The notes beneath the pieces are model-generated. The model made no database searches. It saw nothing but the letters and a program-made list of their open reading frames with translations, and had not been told where the DNA came from. Positions 35,638-47,830 of a stretch of DNA of 64,000 nt are shown here, one piece after another (position 1 is the stretch's first letter; each line of letters begins with the position of its first letter). The stretch spans positions 44,443,702 to 44,507,701 of the forward strand of contig OU015523.1 in assembly GCA_907165065.1 (NCBI GenBank), written 5' to 3'. Both the position numbers and the translations under genes were made by a program. The stretch is from Caprimulgus europaeus (taxonomy: Eukaryota; Chordata; Aves; Caprimulgiformes; Caprimulgidae).

Positions 35638-36614
35638 CTTCTCGCTGAAGGTGTATTGCTGGGACCTGCTCCAAAAGCTTCTGCTTGCATAAATGACTCA
35701 CTGAAACCATTGAGGAACCTCAGTGGAGTCCCTGACTGCTGGATTTACATCCCATGTGTTTTTTCTTTGTCGGCTCAAGGCATGCATAACTCACTAGCAA
35801 ATGTGGCTTGACAACAGCAGACAGAAGAAATCGCTATCGGCCAGCTGTTATTTGGCAAGGCCTCTGATTCCCTCCTTAATTGGGATGAGGCAACACCCCA
35901 AGGTAGGGAAGCAATCTGGGGGAGCTGTAGCAGGCGGTGGCAGCTGTACAGATCCTCATCCCACCCACAGCACTGAAAGGCTTTTTACAGCAAGTGTTTT
36001 AAAAAGCTGCGGGGTCTCAGCTCTGAGTGGCCGAGGATGTATTGCTATTTATAATCATGGGGCGGATGATTCACGGCTTTGCACTTACACCATTAAAGGT
36101 AGCATTAGCACCAGGACCCCTTTATGCTGCAACATTAGCAAAGGCTGAAAAACACTCCTCTGAAAGGGCTTTGTCACCTTCCCTTGATCGTGAGACGCTC
36201 TCTTACACTAACCCCATACATTTCAATCACTGTATGCCAGCGTTTCTACCTCTTTCCCCAACTCATAAAAATCACAGCCAATAAACACAAATCACCACCT
36301 GAAGGAGTCGGTGCTTTCCTCCTGCTTTAATATACTTGCTCATACTTCAAAGAAGCCCAGAGAGATTCTCATATCGGCAGTGCCCAGGCTGCTGAGTCCT
36401 AGGCAAGGATTAGCCACGTGCACACTTGGAACAATCTGCTCTTAGTTTGCTTTAACATGGTTTTTATCCCTCTAAATCACATTCAGCCATTTGACCTGAC
36501 AGCAGGCTAATACATGACCTGTTTCGGGAGCAGAGGGTGGGAAAGGGTGGTAGATTGTGCTCTTTCCTTGTTCAAAACAGAAAAACCCTGCCTACTTCTT
36601 GCCAAGAGAGCTCC

Positions 36615-36629
36615 TTTTTTTTTTTTTTT
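36615..36629. repeat. T15 tract
   Basis: Fifteen T bases are followed by CAGGGG, giving the look of a 3' splice acceptor, but no coding or donor signal follows. It is treated as a homopolymer. Confidence 0.8.
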
Positions 36630-37269
36630 CAGGGGAAATTTTCTTTTTGTTTGCTCTGTTGTTTCTCAAGGATATCTCTGGGAGTATTTTAAAATACCAA
36701 GATAACAGCAATGACCTCAAGGCTCTGTAAGCAGAAGCTTTAGCAGGAACTGTCAGGGGAATGAGACAGACACTGCTAAAAACTCATGTAAACCCTCAAA
36801 AGAGAAGGAAGGTAACTAGCAGGCACTAGTAATAAGAGAGGGGATACAAATATCTCAGTGCCAGACCTATCTTCAGCCTGCCCCTGTTTTTCAGGAGGCT
36901 CTGGCAGGGCTTCCTAGGCATTGATGCAGCAATGATTTCACCTGCCCGCCACACTAGCAGGTGGGGAGAGCCAGCAGGCAGGGATACAGGCAGCAGCGTC
37001 GGCTCCCCGCCTGGGTTTTTCCCACCCCATCCAGGCACATTCCCACTGGAGAGCTGGGATTTGGACAATGTCAGCGCTGTGAAGCAGGAAAACAAAACTA
37101 GCTTTTCATTCAGGGCTTTTGTGCAAAGCAATGGCACTTTAAAACTTTCCAAGTGTTGTATGGGAGTTTAGCATGTGACTCCCATTAAAGTCAATATGAG
37201 TCATGTGGCAAACAACCCCCCGAACACTTTGAAGATATACTGCAATTTATGTTTTTCTGATCCCAGCTT

Positions 37270-37314
37270 AAAAAAAAAAAGAAAAAAAAAAAAAAAGAAA
37301 AAAAAAAAAGAAAA
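37270..37314. repeat. A-rich tract with single G interruptions
   Basis: Runs of 11, 15, 12 and 4 A bases are separated by single G bases across 45 bases. It is a purine-only low-complexity tract. No retroposed gene body precedes it. Confidence 0.95.
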
Positions 37315-40194
37315 CTATTGTAGACCGGGACTTCAAGGACAGCTTTTCAAGAGCAGTTCTCTTTCCTTGTTTGCTCCCAGACATAAATCACGGCGGGGGG
37401 GAGCACAATCAGTTAGGCTGTTAGTTGGTGATGGCACAGCAATGACTGGGTGAGGGGGGAAAAGAAGTGTGTGAAAAAAAGAAGTGTTGGTGAAAACTAT
37501 ATATTGATTACTTAAGCTTTGTACAAAAGTACTGACTGCAAAGAAATTCGAGTGGGTTTCAGTATGATGTAAAAGCTTTCCATGGAAAAGTTGAAGTGTT
37601 TAACACAAACTGGGGGGAAGCTGTGCTCCTGGGTCTGCATCTGTGCCAGTCCTCCCTGGGGAGATGGGTGGCTGGGAGAGCTGAAGGCGTGTGGGTCTCG
37701 CTGCCACCTTCCCTGGTGATTTGATCTAGCAGGGCCACTTAGCATTGGTGCCATGGTTGGGACTGGTGGTACCCTCTGCCTGTGCATCCCCTCAGTGAGG
37801 GTGAAACAGCCCAGCTGGTGTGGCTAACTGAGAGCTCCTCTTTCCAGAAGTGCAGGCTTGAGGTTTGACTTGAAATCGGCAGGATTTTTTTTCTCTCCTT
37901 GCAAGGAAGAGCCCAAATGTCATTTTCCTTCCCCAGCCTTGTGCCCAAAGCCCACCAGTGAAGAGAGTAACCAAAATATAAAGCCTCTTGAAGCTGTGGT
38001 TTAGGTCTCCAGCTGCTTTTCCCAGGGATCCAGATTTTTAAGTGACCAGCTGTAATGCTTACGAAAACAGAGATTTCTTTATTACAGGAAATGTCAGTGT
38101 TCCAGCACAGACCATATTTCTGAAGATTTTCTGCAACTGAAAGAACCTAACAAAAAATTCCACTTGGTTTCAGCAACAGGGGCATCCAGCTGCTTACAGG
38201 TCTCTACCCCAGTGCCAGGTAGACTGGGGTAGCAGAAGCTCTGTGACTCTTGGCCCAGCATCCCCAGCCCCTTATCCAAAAATGAGGTCCAGGATCTTTC
38301 ACAGCCCCTCTATTGGGTTGTACAGAGCCCCTAAAATCTTTCCTATGAAAATGGTCCAGATCCACTAATTTCCTTGAAAAATGAAGTAAAAATACAAAAG
38401 CATCTTCCAGCAGGAGTAAAACATGATTAGAAGCTGTTCTGATTTTTAAATACCGTCATTGAAACAGTTCCCACAAGCTCTCACTCTGACAGTGAAAAAC
38501 CTTTCAAGGACGAGGTCTTCATCACCAACTTTCTCTGCCTGCCTCTGGTTTCCCAGTGTTTCATCACTCCTGGCAGCCACTTTTCTGAAGGAAACCTTTC
38601 AGTGCCATACCGTACAGCCTGTTGCACAGCAAACAGGATATTGGACCTGAGCATCCCTGAAAATCAAGCCTGGTCATATCTATGCATCAGATTTGCAGAC
38701 ACTGAAACCAGTACCCCTGCTTCTGTGGCTGTGTGCCCTCAGGGTGTTCCTCCTGGCACTCCAGTCACCAGTGGGCCCAGGGATGGTTCTTCAGCCAGAA
38801 GAGTGCCTGGGACATCATTGCCACATGTCCCATGCTGTGAAACCCTCCCCAGTGCCATAAATCCTGTCTCCCAGCCCTGCCGTTACAGGGTGCCAGGAGA
38901 GGCAGGCAGCTGATGCTGCTGATCCCCCCAGGTACACAAGATCATCGCTACTGACCAATGTTCCCAGGTGAATGTCATCTAAGTGACCTCAATCTCCACG
39001 TCTTGACACCCCTCAAGAAGTTCCCCTCATAGTGCTCCTCAAAAAGAAAATATTTTTGCATCTCTCTAGCCCCCAAGGAGCCGCCGTAAGAGGGGATGAA
39101 AGATTTATCACTGCAGCGGCAGAACAGCAGCTCAGTGAGTATTAAATAACTACAATAGAAGTAGGCAGGATTTGTTTTGATGAACAGTAAGTAGAACAAA
39201 TGAAAAATTCAGTTTCCAGTGAGAACTATGCACTGGCTGGAGTTAGATTAAATGGATACATGGAAAAAAATGGAGGAGTGAGGAGTTTTTTATATTTCCT
39301 TGATATTTTGTTTTGACAGTTTTGGAATGAAGTGTTTCAACACATTATTTTGAGAGGATGTTTTTACTCTAAATTTCACCTGAATAGAGAAATACTGAAA
39401 CAACACATTGTATATTATCTGGAACCAAAGTGTGATTTTTAATTTTTTTATTTATTTAATTAGTTAGTGAACTATTGAAAAACCAGTACATTCAGGTAAG
39501 GCTGAGCAAAATCAAGGTTGATAAGAGGCCTGATAATGCTGTTGCCGTCCACTCATGTCCCTGCCTGGCATACAAAATGTTTTCAGGAAATTAAACCTCC
39601 GTAATAACCTAAGTGGGATATGCTTCTCCGTACTCACCCCCTCTAATATTTATTCTTCATTTTATCTCTGCTTGTCCTTGTCTCACTTTTCATCTTGTGT
39701 GGGATTTTTATAAAGATATTTTATTCCCAGGACAGAAAGCACATGACTTTAATGATCAGCAGGTGAGAGATGACATCCAAGAGAAAATTCAGTGCTGCAC
39801 TAGAGCAGATTCACAGGGATGCCTGGAATTAGGTTGGATGGGGCTTCCTTGGCTGGTGAAATGCATCTGTGCAAAAAGTAAATGTATTTCCCTTAGGCTT
39901 CTGTGTAGCCACTGCATTTATTTCCAGATTAGAAAATTCCAAGAGGCAAAATCAGGAGGAGCACACTTGTATTTCCCCATCCCAGTTATGTACCTTTGCG
40001 CATCAAACTTCCCAACTATTTCCATGACAACAGATTATAGACTGACACTTTTTTCCTCCATTGGCAGTGAATTTATAAACCAGGAATTTATGAAGTATCA
40101 TTGTTAAGAGATGCATCAGGATCAGAGAGACATGCCACGTGTTTCTGAAATAACTCATGCCTGGCTGTCAGGAGGGTTGGGGTGCTCTGTGAAA

Positions 40195-40315
40195 CACCGC
40201 GCTTAACATTCACATCGCCGCCGCCGCCTCACTAAATATCGGCCGCTCAGGCTGGAGCTCCAGCGAGAGGCGAGCAGATACCACACGCCGTAAATCACTC
40301 CCTGTATCCTCGCTT
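40195..40315. promoter_or_regulatory. Isolated CpG-dense patch, possible regulatory element
   Basis: I count 13 CpG dinucleotides in about 120 bases, including a GCCGCCGCCGCC run near 40216-40228 and CGGCCGCTC near 40240. The flanks for hundreds of bases have almost none. Observed CpG is therefore near or above the chance level, whereas methylated bird DNA is normally depleted. An AT-rich block with TAATTGAATCAATTAAAAG follows at about 40361. This fits an unmethylated enhancer or a small promoter, but no transcript or initiation motif is identified, so the function is inference only. Confidence 0.3.
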
Positions 40316-42742
40316 TTATGCCTTTGTAGTTTTATTGCTTTACTTTAGCTGCTAGCTGTTGTAATTGAATCAATTAAAAGTTTACTTATCACATATCACC
40401 CTTGAGTAGGGAACATGTGGGTACTCCCTTCCCTCCCCAGTGCTGGGATGTGGGTCTGGCTGTGAGGACCATCTTTGGGCCCCATCCTGAAAGTGAAGCT
40501 GACAGCATCCTCACCTGTGGCTCTCCCACCAAGGTGCCAGGCTGGCACATGGAGTCCTTGGAGCTACCCTGGGACCTGAGTTTGGTCCAGAGCCCCTTTC
40601 TACCTCCTACAATCAAAAGCAAGCAGGAGGCAAAGCGCAGCAAGGGAAAAAGGAGCAGCAGCTGGAAATCAGCCCCAAAGACCCCCAGTGAGCAGAGTCA
40701 CGGCCCTGATAGCAAAGCCCCATCATGGCACAGGGAAGCCCTGGGACTCAGGGAGCCCAGGGATGGAGGGACTAAAGTGGCATTAGCCTGGTGCTTCTCC
40801 ACAGGTCACCTTGGTCCCAGCTCAGCTTCACAGATAAACACTTAGAAGCGCAAAGGGAGGGTACAACAGACATCAGGAAGAGAAGGGCCACCTTTAAAAG
40901 CCCTGGTTTGATTTGTAGTTCAGCAAGTTCACAAGAATGATTGCTCGAAGCAGAAAGAAAGGTTAACGTGTGAACGCTTCACCCCTGAAAACCCGGGTAC
41001 CATTCCCAATTATGTCACAAGTAAAAAATTAGGTTTTTTCCAATATGCAGAAAAATTAATAAGACCTTTAATGAGTCCATAAAAACATTAGGATAGCTTT
41101 AGTCACTTTCTTTTTAGTAACTATTAGGCTTGTACATTTTCTTAATGGAAGTGCAGAGCAAGAAAAGTGCTTCTTCATGAAGAAAAACGAGGAAATGGCT
41201 GCTAAATAGTCAAGGATGTGGAAAAGTTGCTGGCTCCTCCATCCATGTGAGGAAAGAGTCAGGGGAGAGTGAACTGCCAGGTGAAGGAGACTTGAACAGC
41301 AAGGGCACAGCTGAGACATGTACAAGATGCTTTGTGGGGATTACTGGTTGTTCCTGTATCACAATTTTTCCTTTGAAAAACAGCAAGAACTAACTAATAT
41401 AAGAAAAAAGGTTTTTGTAGGATTTTCTCTTACTGGCCATCAAATGCTTATTAGCTTTGCTGGGTTTCTTTCTGGCTGGTTACATTAATGTTAGTAATGC
41501 AGATCCTCTCTTCAGAATGAATCAAGAGATGGAGGTAACAGTCCTACTGCTAAAATCAAAGGTGTTTTTAAATACTGTAACAGCCTCCCTTGGAATGAGT
41601 GCCTTAGGTCCAGAAATACCACACTAAGGGAGATCCTTTAAACTGCTTTCTGGATCTATTTTTTTTTCCTCCCTTTTATATTACTTTTTAAAACACTTTC
41701 AGCAATGCTGATGAATAAGTTAGGATGGAATCCCTAGGGGCAGCACACCACTCATCTGTACTGCTTGCCACCCTCTGCCTCCTGCTTTCCTTGCTACCTC
41801 CTAACCTGTTAACCAGCAAGTCTACAAGAAGTGCTTCCAGCCTTGTCCTGAGCAGCTCAAACTCCCTGAGGATTATTTACTCTGCAGTGGAGCAGCCCTT
41901 ACAATTCACTCCCCTGCAAAGAGGGGCACTGGCAAGTGACGGCTGGCTGCTGCTGAAGGCAGGGGCAGAGCACTGTGTTCCTGGGACAGTTTGGGTGGCA
42001 GCAGGGAGCATCCCGCTCCCCTGGATGTCTGGCTGGGAAGCCAACAGAAGGAGCGACATGACCTAGGGGCACACCACCAGCTTCACTAGCAGTTCAACAA
42101 CAGAAGGAGGAAACATCATCAGGTCTCTTCCCCCCTCACACCTTAGGAAAGGCACTGACAGTGTTTTACAGTGCTCTGGGGACACAGTGGCATTTCCATG
42201 CTATTCAATTGTCACCTGAGCCCCATAGGTGCCTTCTGGAGGCATTTCCACAGGGCCCCTCTGTGGGCATCTCCATAGGGTCCCAGGTGCATTCGCTGGG
42301 CATCACTCTCCGGTCTGAACTACGCTTCCGCAGCAGAGGTGCCTGCTACTTCCCAGGGCATTTTCCCAGCACAAATCCTCCTGGTGGCCCAGTCAAACGA
42401 GGGGAGCTGCCCAAGGAGCACTGTGCATCCTGTGACAGCCATGCTGGGGCTATGCTCTCCATGGTCAGGGCTGGGGGGCTGTTCATGGGAGACAAGGAGG
42501 GATCAGGGACTCTTAAGAAAGGAAGGAAAAAGGAGAGGAGGCAGGGCATAAACAGGCAGAGGGCTGAATGGTCTCTGCTGCTCCCCAGAATAGCCATCCC
42601 TGCTCCCCAGGGCTCCCAGTTCAGCCACCCCCAGACATGGATCCCAAGGCTATCTGGCTCAGCCCACCAGAGGGGTAGGAGTGAGGCTGGCTGGGGCCCC
42701 AGGGACAGGCTGTGTGAGAGAAGTGACTATGCCCAGGGCAAA

Positions 42743-43803
42743 AGAATCACAGAATCACAGAATGTTGGGGATTGGAAGGGACCTTGAAAGATCATCCAGT
42801 CCAATCCCCCTGCCGGAGCAGGAACACCTAGATGAGATCACACAGGAAGGCATCCAGGCGGGTCTTGAATGTCTCCAGAGAAGGAGACTCCACAACCTCC
42901 CTGGGCAGCCTGTTCCAGTGCTCTGTCACCCTCACAGTAAAGAAGTTTCTTCTTAAGTTTAAGCAGAACCTCCTGTGTTCCAGCTTACACCCATTGCCCC
43001 TTGTCCTATCATTGGACATCACTGTGAAAAGCCTGGCTCCATCCACCTGACACTCAACCTTCACATATTTATAAACATTAATAAGGTCCCCCTTCAGTCT
43101 CCTCTTCTCCAAGCTAAAGAGCCCCAGCTCCCTCAGCCTTTCCTCATAAGGGAGATGCTCCACTCCCTTAATCATCTTGGTGGCTCTTCGCTGGACTCTC
43201 TCAAGCAGTTCCCTGTCCTTCTTGAACTGAGGAGCCCAGAACTGGACACAATATTCCAGACGTGGCCTCACCAGGGCAGAGTAGAGGGGAAGGAGAACCT
43301 CTCTTGACCTACTAACCACACCCCTTCTAATGCACCCCAGGATGCCATTGGCCTTCCTGGCCACAAGGGCACAGTGCTGGCTCATGGTCATCCTGCTGTC
43401 CACCAGGACTCCCAGATCCCTTTCCCCTTCACTGCTCTCTAGGAGATCATTTCCTAACCTATACTGGAACCTGGGGTTGTTCCTGCCCAGGTGCAACACC
43501 CTACACTTGCCCTTATTATATTTCATCAAGTTTTTCCCTGCCCAGCTCTCCAGCTTGTCCAGGTCTCTCTGGATGGCAGCACAGCCCTCTGCTGTGTCAG
43601 CCACTCCTCCCAGCTTTGTATCATCAGCAAACTTGCTGACAGTGCGTTCAATTCCCTCATCCAGGTCATTGATGAATATATTGAATAGTACTGGACCCAG
43701 TACCGACCCTTGGGGGACTCCACTAGACACAGGTCTCCAACTAGACTCTGCCCCATTGACCACCACTCTCTGGCTTCTTCCCACCAGCCAGTTAACAATC
43801 CAT
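42743..43803 (-). repeat. CR1 LINE, 5'-truncated, relatively young, open ORF2 segment
   Basis: This minus-strand CR1 of 1.06 kb has an intact 3' end: on plus, AGAATCACAGAATCACAGAA then GGGGATTGGAAGGGACCTTG. The 5' truncation point is near 43803, inside the ORF2 sequence encoding [10 protein letters not shown]. The junction carries a hairpin, listed separately. It belongs to the same subfamily as the plus-strand copy at 4820-6252, shown by shared VECQV.GARLFTV and [15 protein letters not shown] residues and nearly identical tails. No frame-breaking change is seen in the retained coding part, so it is among the younger insertions here. Confidence 0.95.
42828..43784 (-). CDS. CR1 ORF2 reverse-transcriptase C-terminal part, 318 codons, open
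   Basis: This open frame begins at the ATG in [15 protein letters not shown] and ends in DAFLCDLI with a stop at about 42828. In order it holds the [20 protein letters not shown] block, the catalytic FADD box (about 43620), the thumb-like region ([13 protein letters not shown]) and the CR1 C-terminal region with [13 protein letters not shown] and [18 protein letters not shown]. The endonuclease, the N-terminal half of the polymerase (including the first catalytic aspartate in the FSKAFD block) and ORF1 are absent, so the product could not retrotranspose by itself. The start ATG is an internal methionine, not the family's true start. It is a LINE fragment, not a host gene. Confidence 0.85.
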   Translation of the reverse strand: MGRSQRVVVNGAESSWRPVSSGVPQGSVLGPVLFNIFINDLDEGIERTVSKFADDTKLGGVADTAEGCAAIQRDLDKLESWAGKNLMKYNKGKCRVLHLGRNNPRFQYRLGNDLLESSEGERDLGVLVDSRMTMSQHCALVARKANGILGCIRRGVVSRSREVLLPLYSALVRPRLEYCVQFWAPQFKKDRELLERVQRRATKMIKGVEHLPYEERLRELGLFSLEKRRLKGDLINVYKYVKVECQVDGARLFTVMSNDRTRGNGCKLEHRRFCLNLRRNFFTVRVTEHWNRLPREVVESPSLETFKTRLDAFLCDLI

Positions 43804-43825
43804 CTGGTGATGGACTGTTAACTGG
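43788..43825. repeat. 16-bp hairpin at the 5' junction of the CR1
   Basis: CCAGTTAACAATCCAT at 43788-43803 is the last CR1 sequence retained. It is followed by a 6-base loop CTGGTG and then ATGGACTGTTAACTGG at 43810-43825, its reverse complement with a single mismatch. The second arm lies outside the element. A match of 15 out of 16 is unlikely by chance at the junction. It fits a switch of the copying enzyme onto the opposite strand when the 5' end was joined. Confidence 0.8.
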
Positions 43826-46800
43826 TGAAGGGGGTCACTTTTGGGGAATGAAGTGAAATGTCTCCCCTGAGCACACAGGCACTTTCTGGGGTCAATTGCA
43901 TCAGGCACTTCAGCATGTGCTGGCATACCCTGTGGTGCCTGGCACTAACTGTGCAGGAACCAGCAGCACACAGCAGCATCCAGGGCACCTTATGTGCTCA
44001 CAGAGCTCTTATCCCATCTCCTAGAGAAATCTCCAGCTTCACTGGCAAGGCTGACCAGTCTCTCCTTCCAAGCTTCCATCCATTACTGGAGTTATTTAAG
44101 CAGCAGGAGCCCTAGTGCAAGCATTCAGCCCCACACAACGCCACAGCAGAGCCTGCAGTGCTACATGTGATCCAGGCTACACGTGGAAGCTGAGTTCCTG
44201 CATCAAATGTTGTTTTCTCCATATATCCAGCAATGATGGATATGACATCCCTGCGTGCATTTATGGGGCACCCTCTTCGTCACACTCAGTCCCTGGGAAT
44301 TGCCAGCATGGGCTGTCTAAACAGTTCAACAGTTCATCGTGGCTTTAGCCCATGACTTACATCTCCAGAGGTTGCTGACTGCCTCCCGTCCACTCAAGCA
44401 GAAGTGGGTGAAAGGGTAACCAGGAAGGTCCATCACCAAACACCCAGCTCCACCAGCAATCTTCAGGGGTCCTGCCTTTACAGAGATGGCAAAGCCTGGT
44501 ACTGCCAAGAGAGCTCAGTTCAGATGTGCCACTTGATATGCACCAAAGCCACCCTTGCTTCTTCACATTTCCCTTGCAGAGGTCACATTAGCCCATAAGG
44601 CCCCACTGCATTCAAGAACCCAGACATCAGAGCCTGCCTCCTCATGCAGCCTCCTTTACCCCTTCTAGACAAGCAACCTACTGCCGTTGCTCCGTGCCAT
44701 GGATGCTGGGCAGCGAGCCACTCCAGCCTTGCAAAGCTCAGCACCTGCAAATCTTTTAAACTTTGGCCCTTGGTCCTTGCAGTCCCACAGAGAGGCAGGG
44801 TAAGCTCAGCATGCTGCAAACAATTACAGGGAGGTGGAGGAGAGACCAGCAGCTCTCAGCTCTGTAGCAGGCAGCAAGCAGATGGCTCTCTCAGCTTGCT
44901 TCGAAACTGAGCTCCACAGCACGGAGGAAGGCCAAAGCCCACCCGCCTTCCTGGGGACTGGGCTTTTACAACCTGTGCTTTATGCACCACTGTAGTATAA
45001 ATCTTCCACTTACTCATTTTCCCGTTTCCAGGCCAAGACCCTCAAGCCGAGTTGAGGCAGCCCCCTGCACCCCCCTGGGTACCCAGAGCCCAGCTAACAC
45101 GTCCCATCTGCCGCAGTGAATCAGCAAAATCCATCAGTGTTTCCTGGCAGGATTTTGGCACCTGCTTACAGAGGGAGTTGACAGCCGAACCTGTTATTCC
45201 CCACCACAAGAATAATAAGCTTGCGTTTTCACAATGCTTTTCTGTGGAAAGTTTCCCAAAGCATTTCACAAACAGCACAAAGCATAGAAAAAGGAGCTGT
45301 TCCTGCCAAAACCTGAAGCACAGCCGTCCTGTTCTGGAAAACAGCAACTGCTAAATAATGGAGAGAAACAACACAGAGCTTTTTAGGAAGCAAAACCAAA
45401 TCACTGGATGAGTGTGGAAAGACATCCTGGAAACTTAGCTAAAATTAATTTGAAAAAAAAGAGCTGTGGATATGTAACTGTCTTGGCTTTAATTTTAATT
45501 TCTAAAGGTTTCCTTTTGTTATTTGTGTGCCAGTCATAACCAGGCTCCTGCTTCTTTGGAAGACAATCAGCAAAGCAATTTCTGCCTTTATTTAAAAAAA
45601 CCCCACCAAACCAAAAACCACCCAAACAAACAATGCTGAAGAACATTTAGATCACTTAGATGTCCTCCAGTCAGCAGAGCAGCAGGGTCTGACGAGTGCT
45701 GCTCGAGGTACAGAAGGGAGTCGCTGGGGAAATCTGAGAAGCTACAGCAATTATCTTTGGGCACTCGCACAGGCACAGGGAAATTTCAGAGACACAGTTG
45801 GGATTCAGGTCCAGGTTAAGGTCTCTAATGGTAGGTTTCCACGTCAGAGCTGGGTACCTAAATTCCTGTTTTCATCAGTGGAGACCCCATCAATGAAGAG
45901 TAGAGAGTGATGTTCCTCATCCCACAATAGACATCAATGGGCGACTCAGATTAATTCCTCTCCAGATTATACACTAGCACCTAAACTTGGACACCTTGTG
46001 CCATTTGGGACTACCTTGGGTGCCCAGAGTGTTCATATGGGGCTGACATAGGAGACATGGCCAAGGGTGCCCTTCTGGAGTGGCAACTGGCGGCCAAGGG
46101 TGAACCTCAGGCATCTCAGGGGCTGTGGTACAGATGTGTTTACCATATTCCCTCCCAACCTGAATCCCCCATGTCTGCCATGGGAGTGCAGAAACCTCAC
46201 GCCCAAGCAGACACCAAGGTGTGCACAAACTGCCTTCTGTCCCTCAGCATTTAAAGTCCTCTGAGGTCCTTCTGTTTCTAGGTATAACAATGCTGAGGGA
46301 CCTTACCAGCAGAAAAAGGGCAAGGAATCTCTGAACTTCAAATGCTCATGTGTGATTATTGGCTGGAGCTCCAAGTAGGTAGCCACGATGGTCTGACACT
46401 TACCCACTTGGTGCCTAGGGAATAGAGGCGCCGATGAGACACAATGAAACAGCGATTACTGAAAATATTGCTGGGTTTGCAAGCGGTGCCTTCAATTCCA
46501 GTAGAAAGTATTCAATCATTCCATCATTATATATTTTCCAGTGAATTTAATGTCAATAATATCTCATTGCACCTTGTAGGGGTTTTAGGTGTTTTTTTTT
46601 TTTTCGCAAGACGGCTGCTCCTGGATCTGTAACATGCCAGGAACAGCCATGTGAGAACACATATTGAATGTATTTTTGCATTTCCCAGAGATTATCAGAT
46701 TATGGTTATCAAATCATGGGTTATAATTTAATTACTTTTCATTATCTGAGCTGCGGAGTTCTTGAATCTGAGAAACCCACTCCTTCAGAAATTCAACAAA

Positions 46801-47427
46801 AACAAATTGTTAAAAAATAGTATCCTCTGTAACCATTTCTATAAACCCTTCTGGAAAAATCCCCTGCACACCCCCAAGGCTTCAAAAGAAATGAATGGCA
46901 TAGTTCAAGAAAAAACAATGTTTCTGAAATAAAATTCTGAGTTCTATTCTGGGGCAGGAGGTTTATCCTGAAATGCAGTGGGTTTCCATACTTCTGTGTA
47001 AATTTTTTCTTATTTCAACAAGACCTCACCTTTAATACTGCAGTAGATAAAGTACCTGGGAAAAGCTGTTTAATAGCTGACAAATGTCAAAGTACATTTC
47101 TGCAAAACAAAGAGATTTATAACGAAATGTGTGTTCTATCTTTTATTTAAAATTCTTTATTAACATGTTCAAATATTTAAATTAATCCCAGGGAAGAAGG
47201 GGAACAGAGATTAGATGCCAAATTAATTGATTGGCTTAAAACAAAGACGACACTGAAAAAAATCCCAGTCACATGCCACTTGGTAACTCTGCTTAACTTG
47301 TGTAAATAATTGCAGATGCAAAAAATTAGCCTAAAATATTACCAACCGACAGCAACAGTGGAATAACAGGCATCCTCAGAGATACTGGTTTGAGATGATG
47401 TCTCTTTTGGAAACTGCCTGATCTTGT
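43826..47427. other. Unique non-coding stretch, 3.6 kb
   Basis: No gene is supported. Overlapping frames of 60-101 codons on both strands match no known family. At about 45840-46020 and 46370-46430 there are phrases like GGTACCTAAATTCC and TTGGTGCCTAGGG that recall old amniote repeats, but I cannot assign them. A T13 run lies at 46592-46604. The part from 46620 to 47400 is AT-rich and without frames. Confidence 0.4.
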
Positions 47428-47690
47428 AAAATCATACAAACATAGGCTTAGCTTAATACCTCAGGAGGTCAGCCAATTTTAATCCATCCTCCTGTCCTCA
47501 GGCAGGAGTGAAAAGACATGACTGAGAGGTGTGTGCCTTGTGTAGCCCTAAAACACTCTTCAGTCAGTTTCAGTAGCCCATGCCAAGTCTTAACAATCGG
47601 TACATTTCACCTAAATCTCTCATGCTGCAATTTAAGCTGATAATTTCTTCTCTTGCCTTTGGTCATGATGAAGAAATGAGCCACATCCTA
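47428..47690 (-). repeat. Ancient CR1/L3-like LINE 3' fragment
   Basis: On plus the stretch reads AAATCATACAAACATAGG, then ACCTCAGGAGGTCAGCCAA, CCATCCTCCTGTCCTCAGGC and later CACCTAAATCTCTCATGCTG, CAATTTAAGCTGATAATTTC. This is the order of a reverse-complement CR1/L3 3' end as seen in amniote genomes: the AATCATAGAA...ATAGG tail, the GACCTCAGGAGGTCATCTAG block, then TAAATCTCCCTTGCTGCAAT. The match is partial and gapped, so the copy is old. The far limit near 47690 is approximate. Confidence 0.6.
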
Positions 47691-47830
47691 CTGGTTGCAA
47701 GTTTATACACATTTTAAGAGACTCTTGAGATCTTTGTCTTCCCTTTGGTATTCCCTTTGAGGAAACAAACAACTCAATCCCTGCCTCCTGTCCTTCCTCT
47801 CTCCTTCATTGCTTCCATTCATCCACTCAT

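Larger units (their letters stand above)
34661..42742. other. Unique non-coding stretch, 8.1 kb
   Basis: No gene is securely supported. A 307-codon minus frame at 34714-35637 is listed separately. Other frames up to 164 codons (plus 39613-40107) and 208 codons (plus 42161-42787, which runs into the next CR1) have no recognisable domain. Homopolymers at 36615 and 37270 and a CpG-dense patch at 40195 are listed separately. The 37500-38900 and 42100-42740 parts are GC-rich with overlapping frames on both strands. Confidence 0.4.

Noticed and set aside
42828-43821. Plus-strand frames of 72 to 163 codons across the CR1 at 42743-43803
   Set aside because: They are antisense shadows of the CR1 reverse-transcriptase frame.
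45840-46430. Recurring words such as GGTACCTAAATTCC, CACCTAAACTTGG and TTGGTGCCTAGGG
   Set aside because: They hint at an old interspersed repeat with inverted pieces, but no consistent ends or order could be found.
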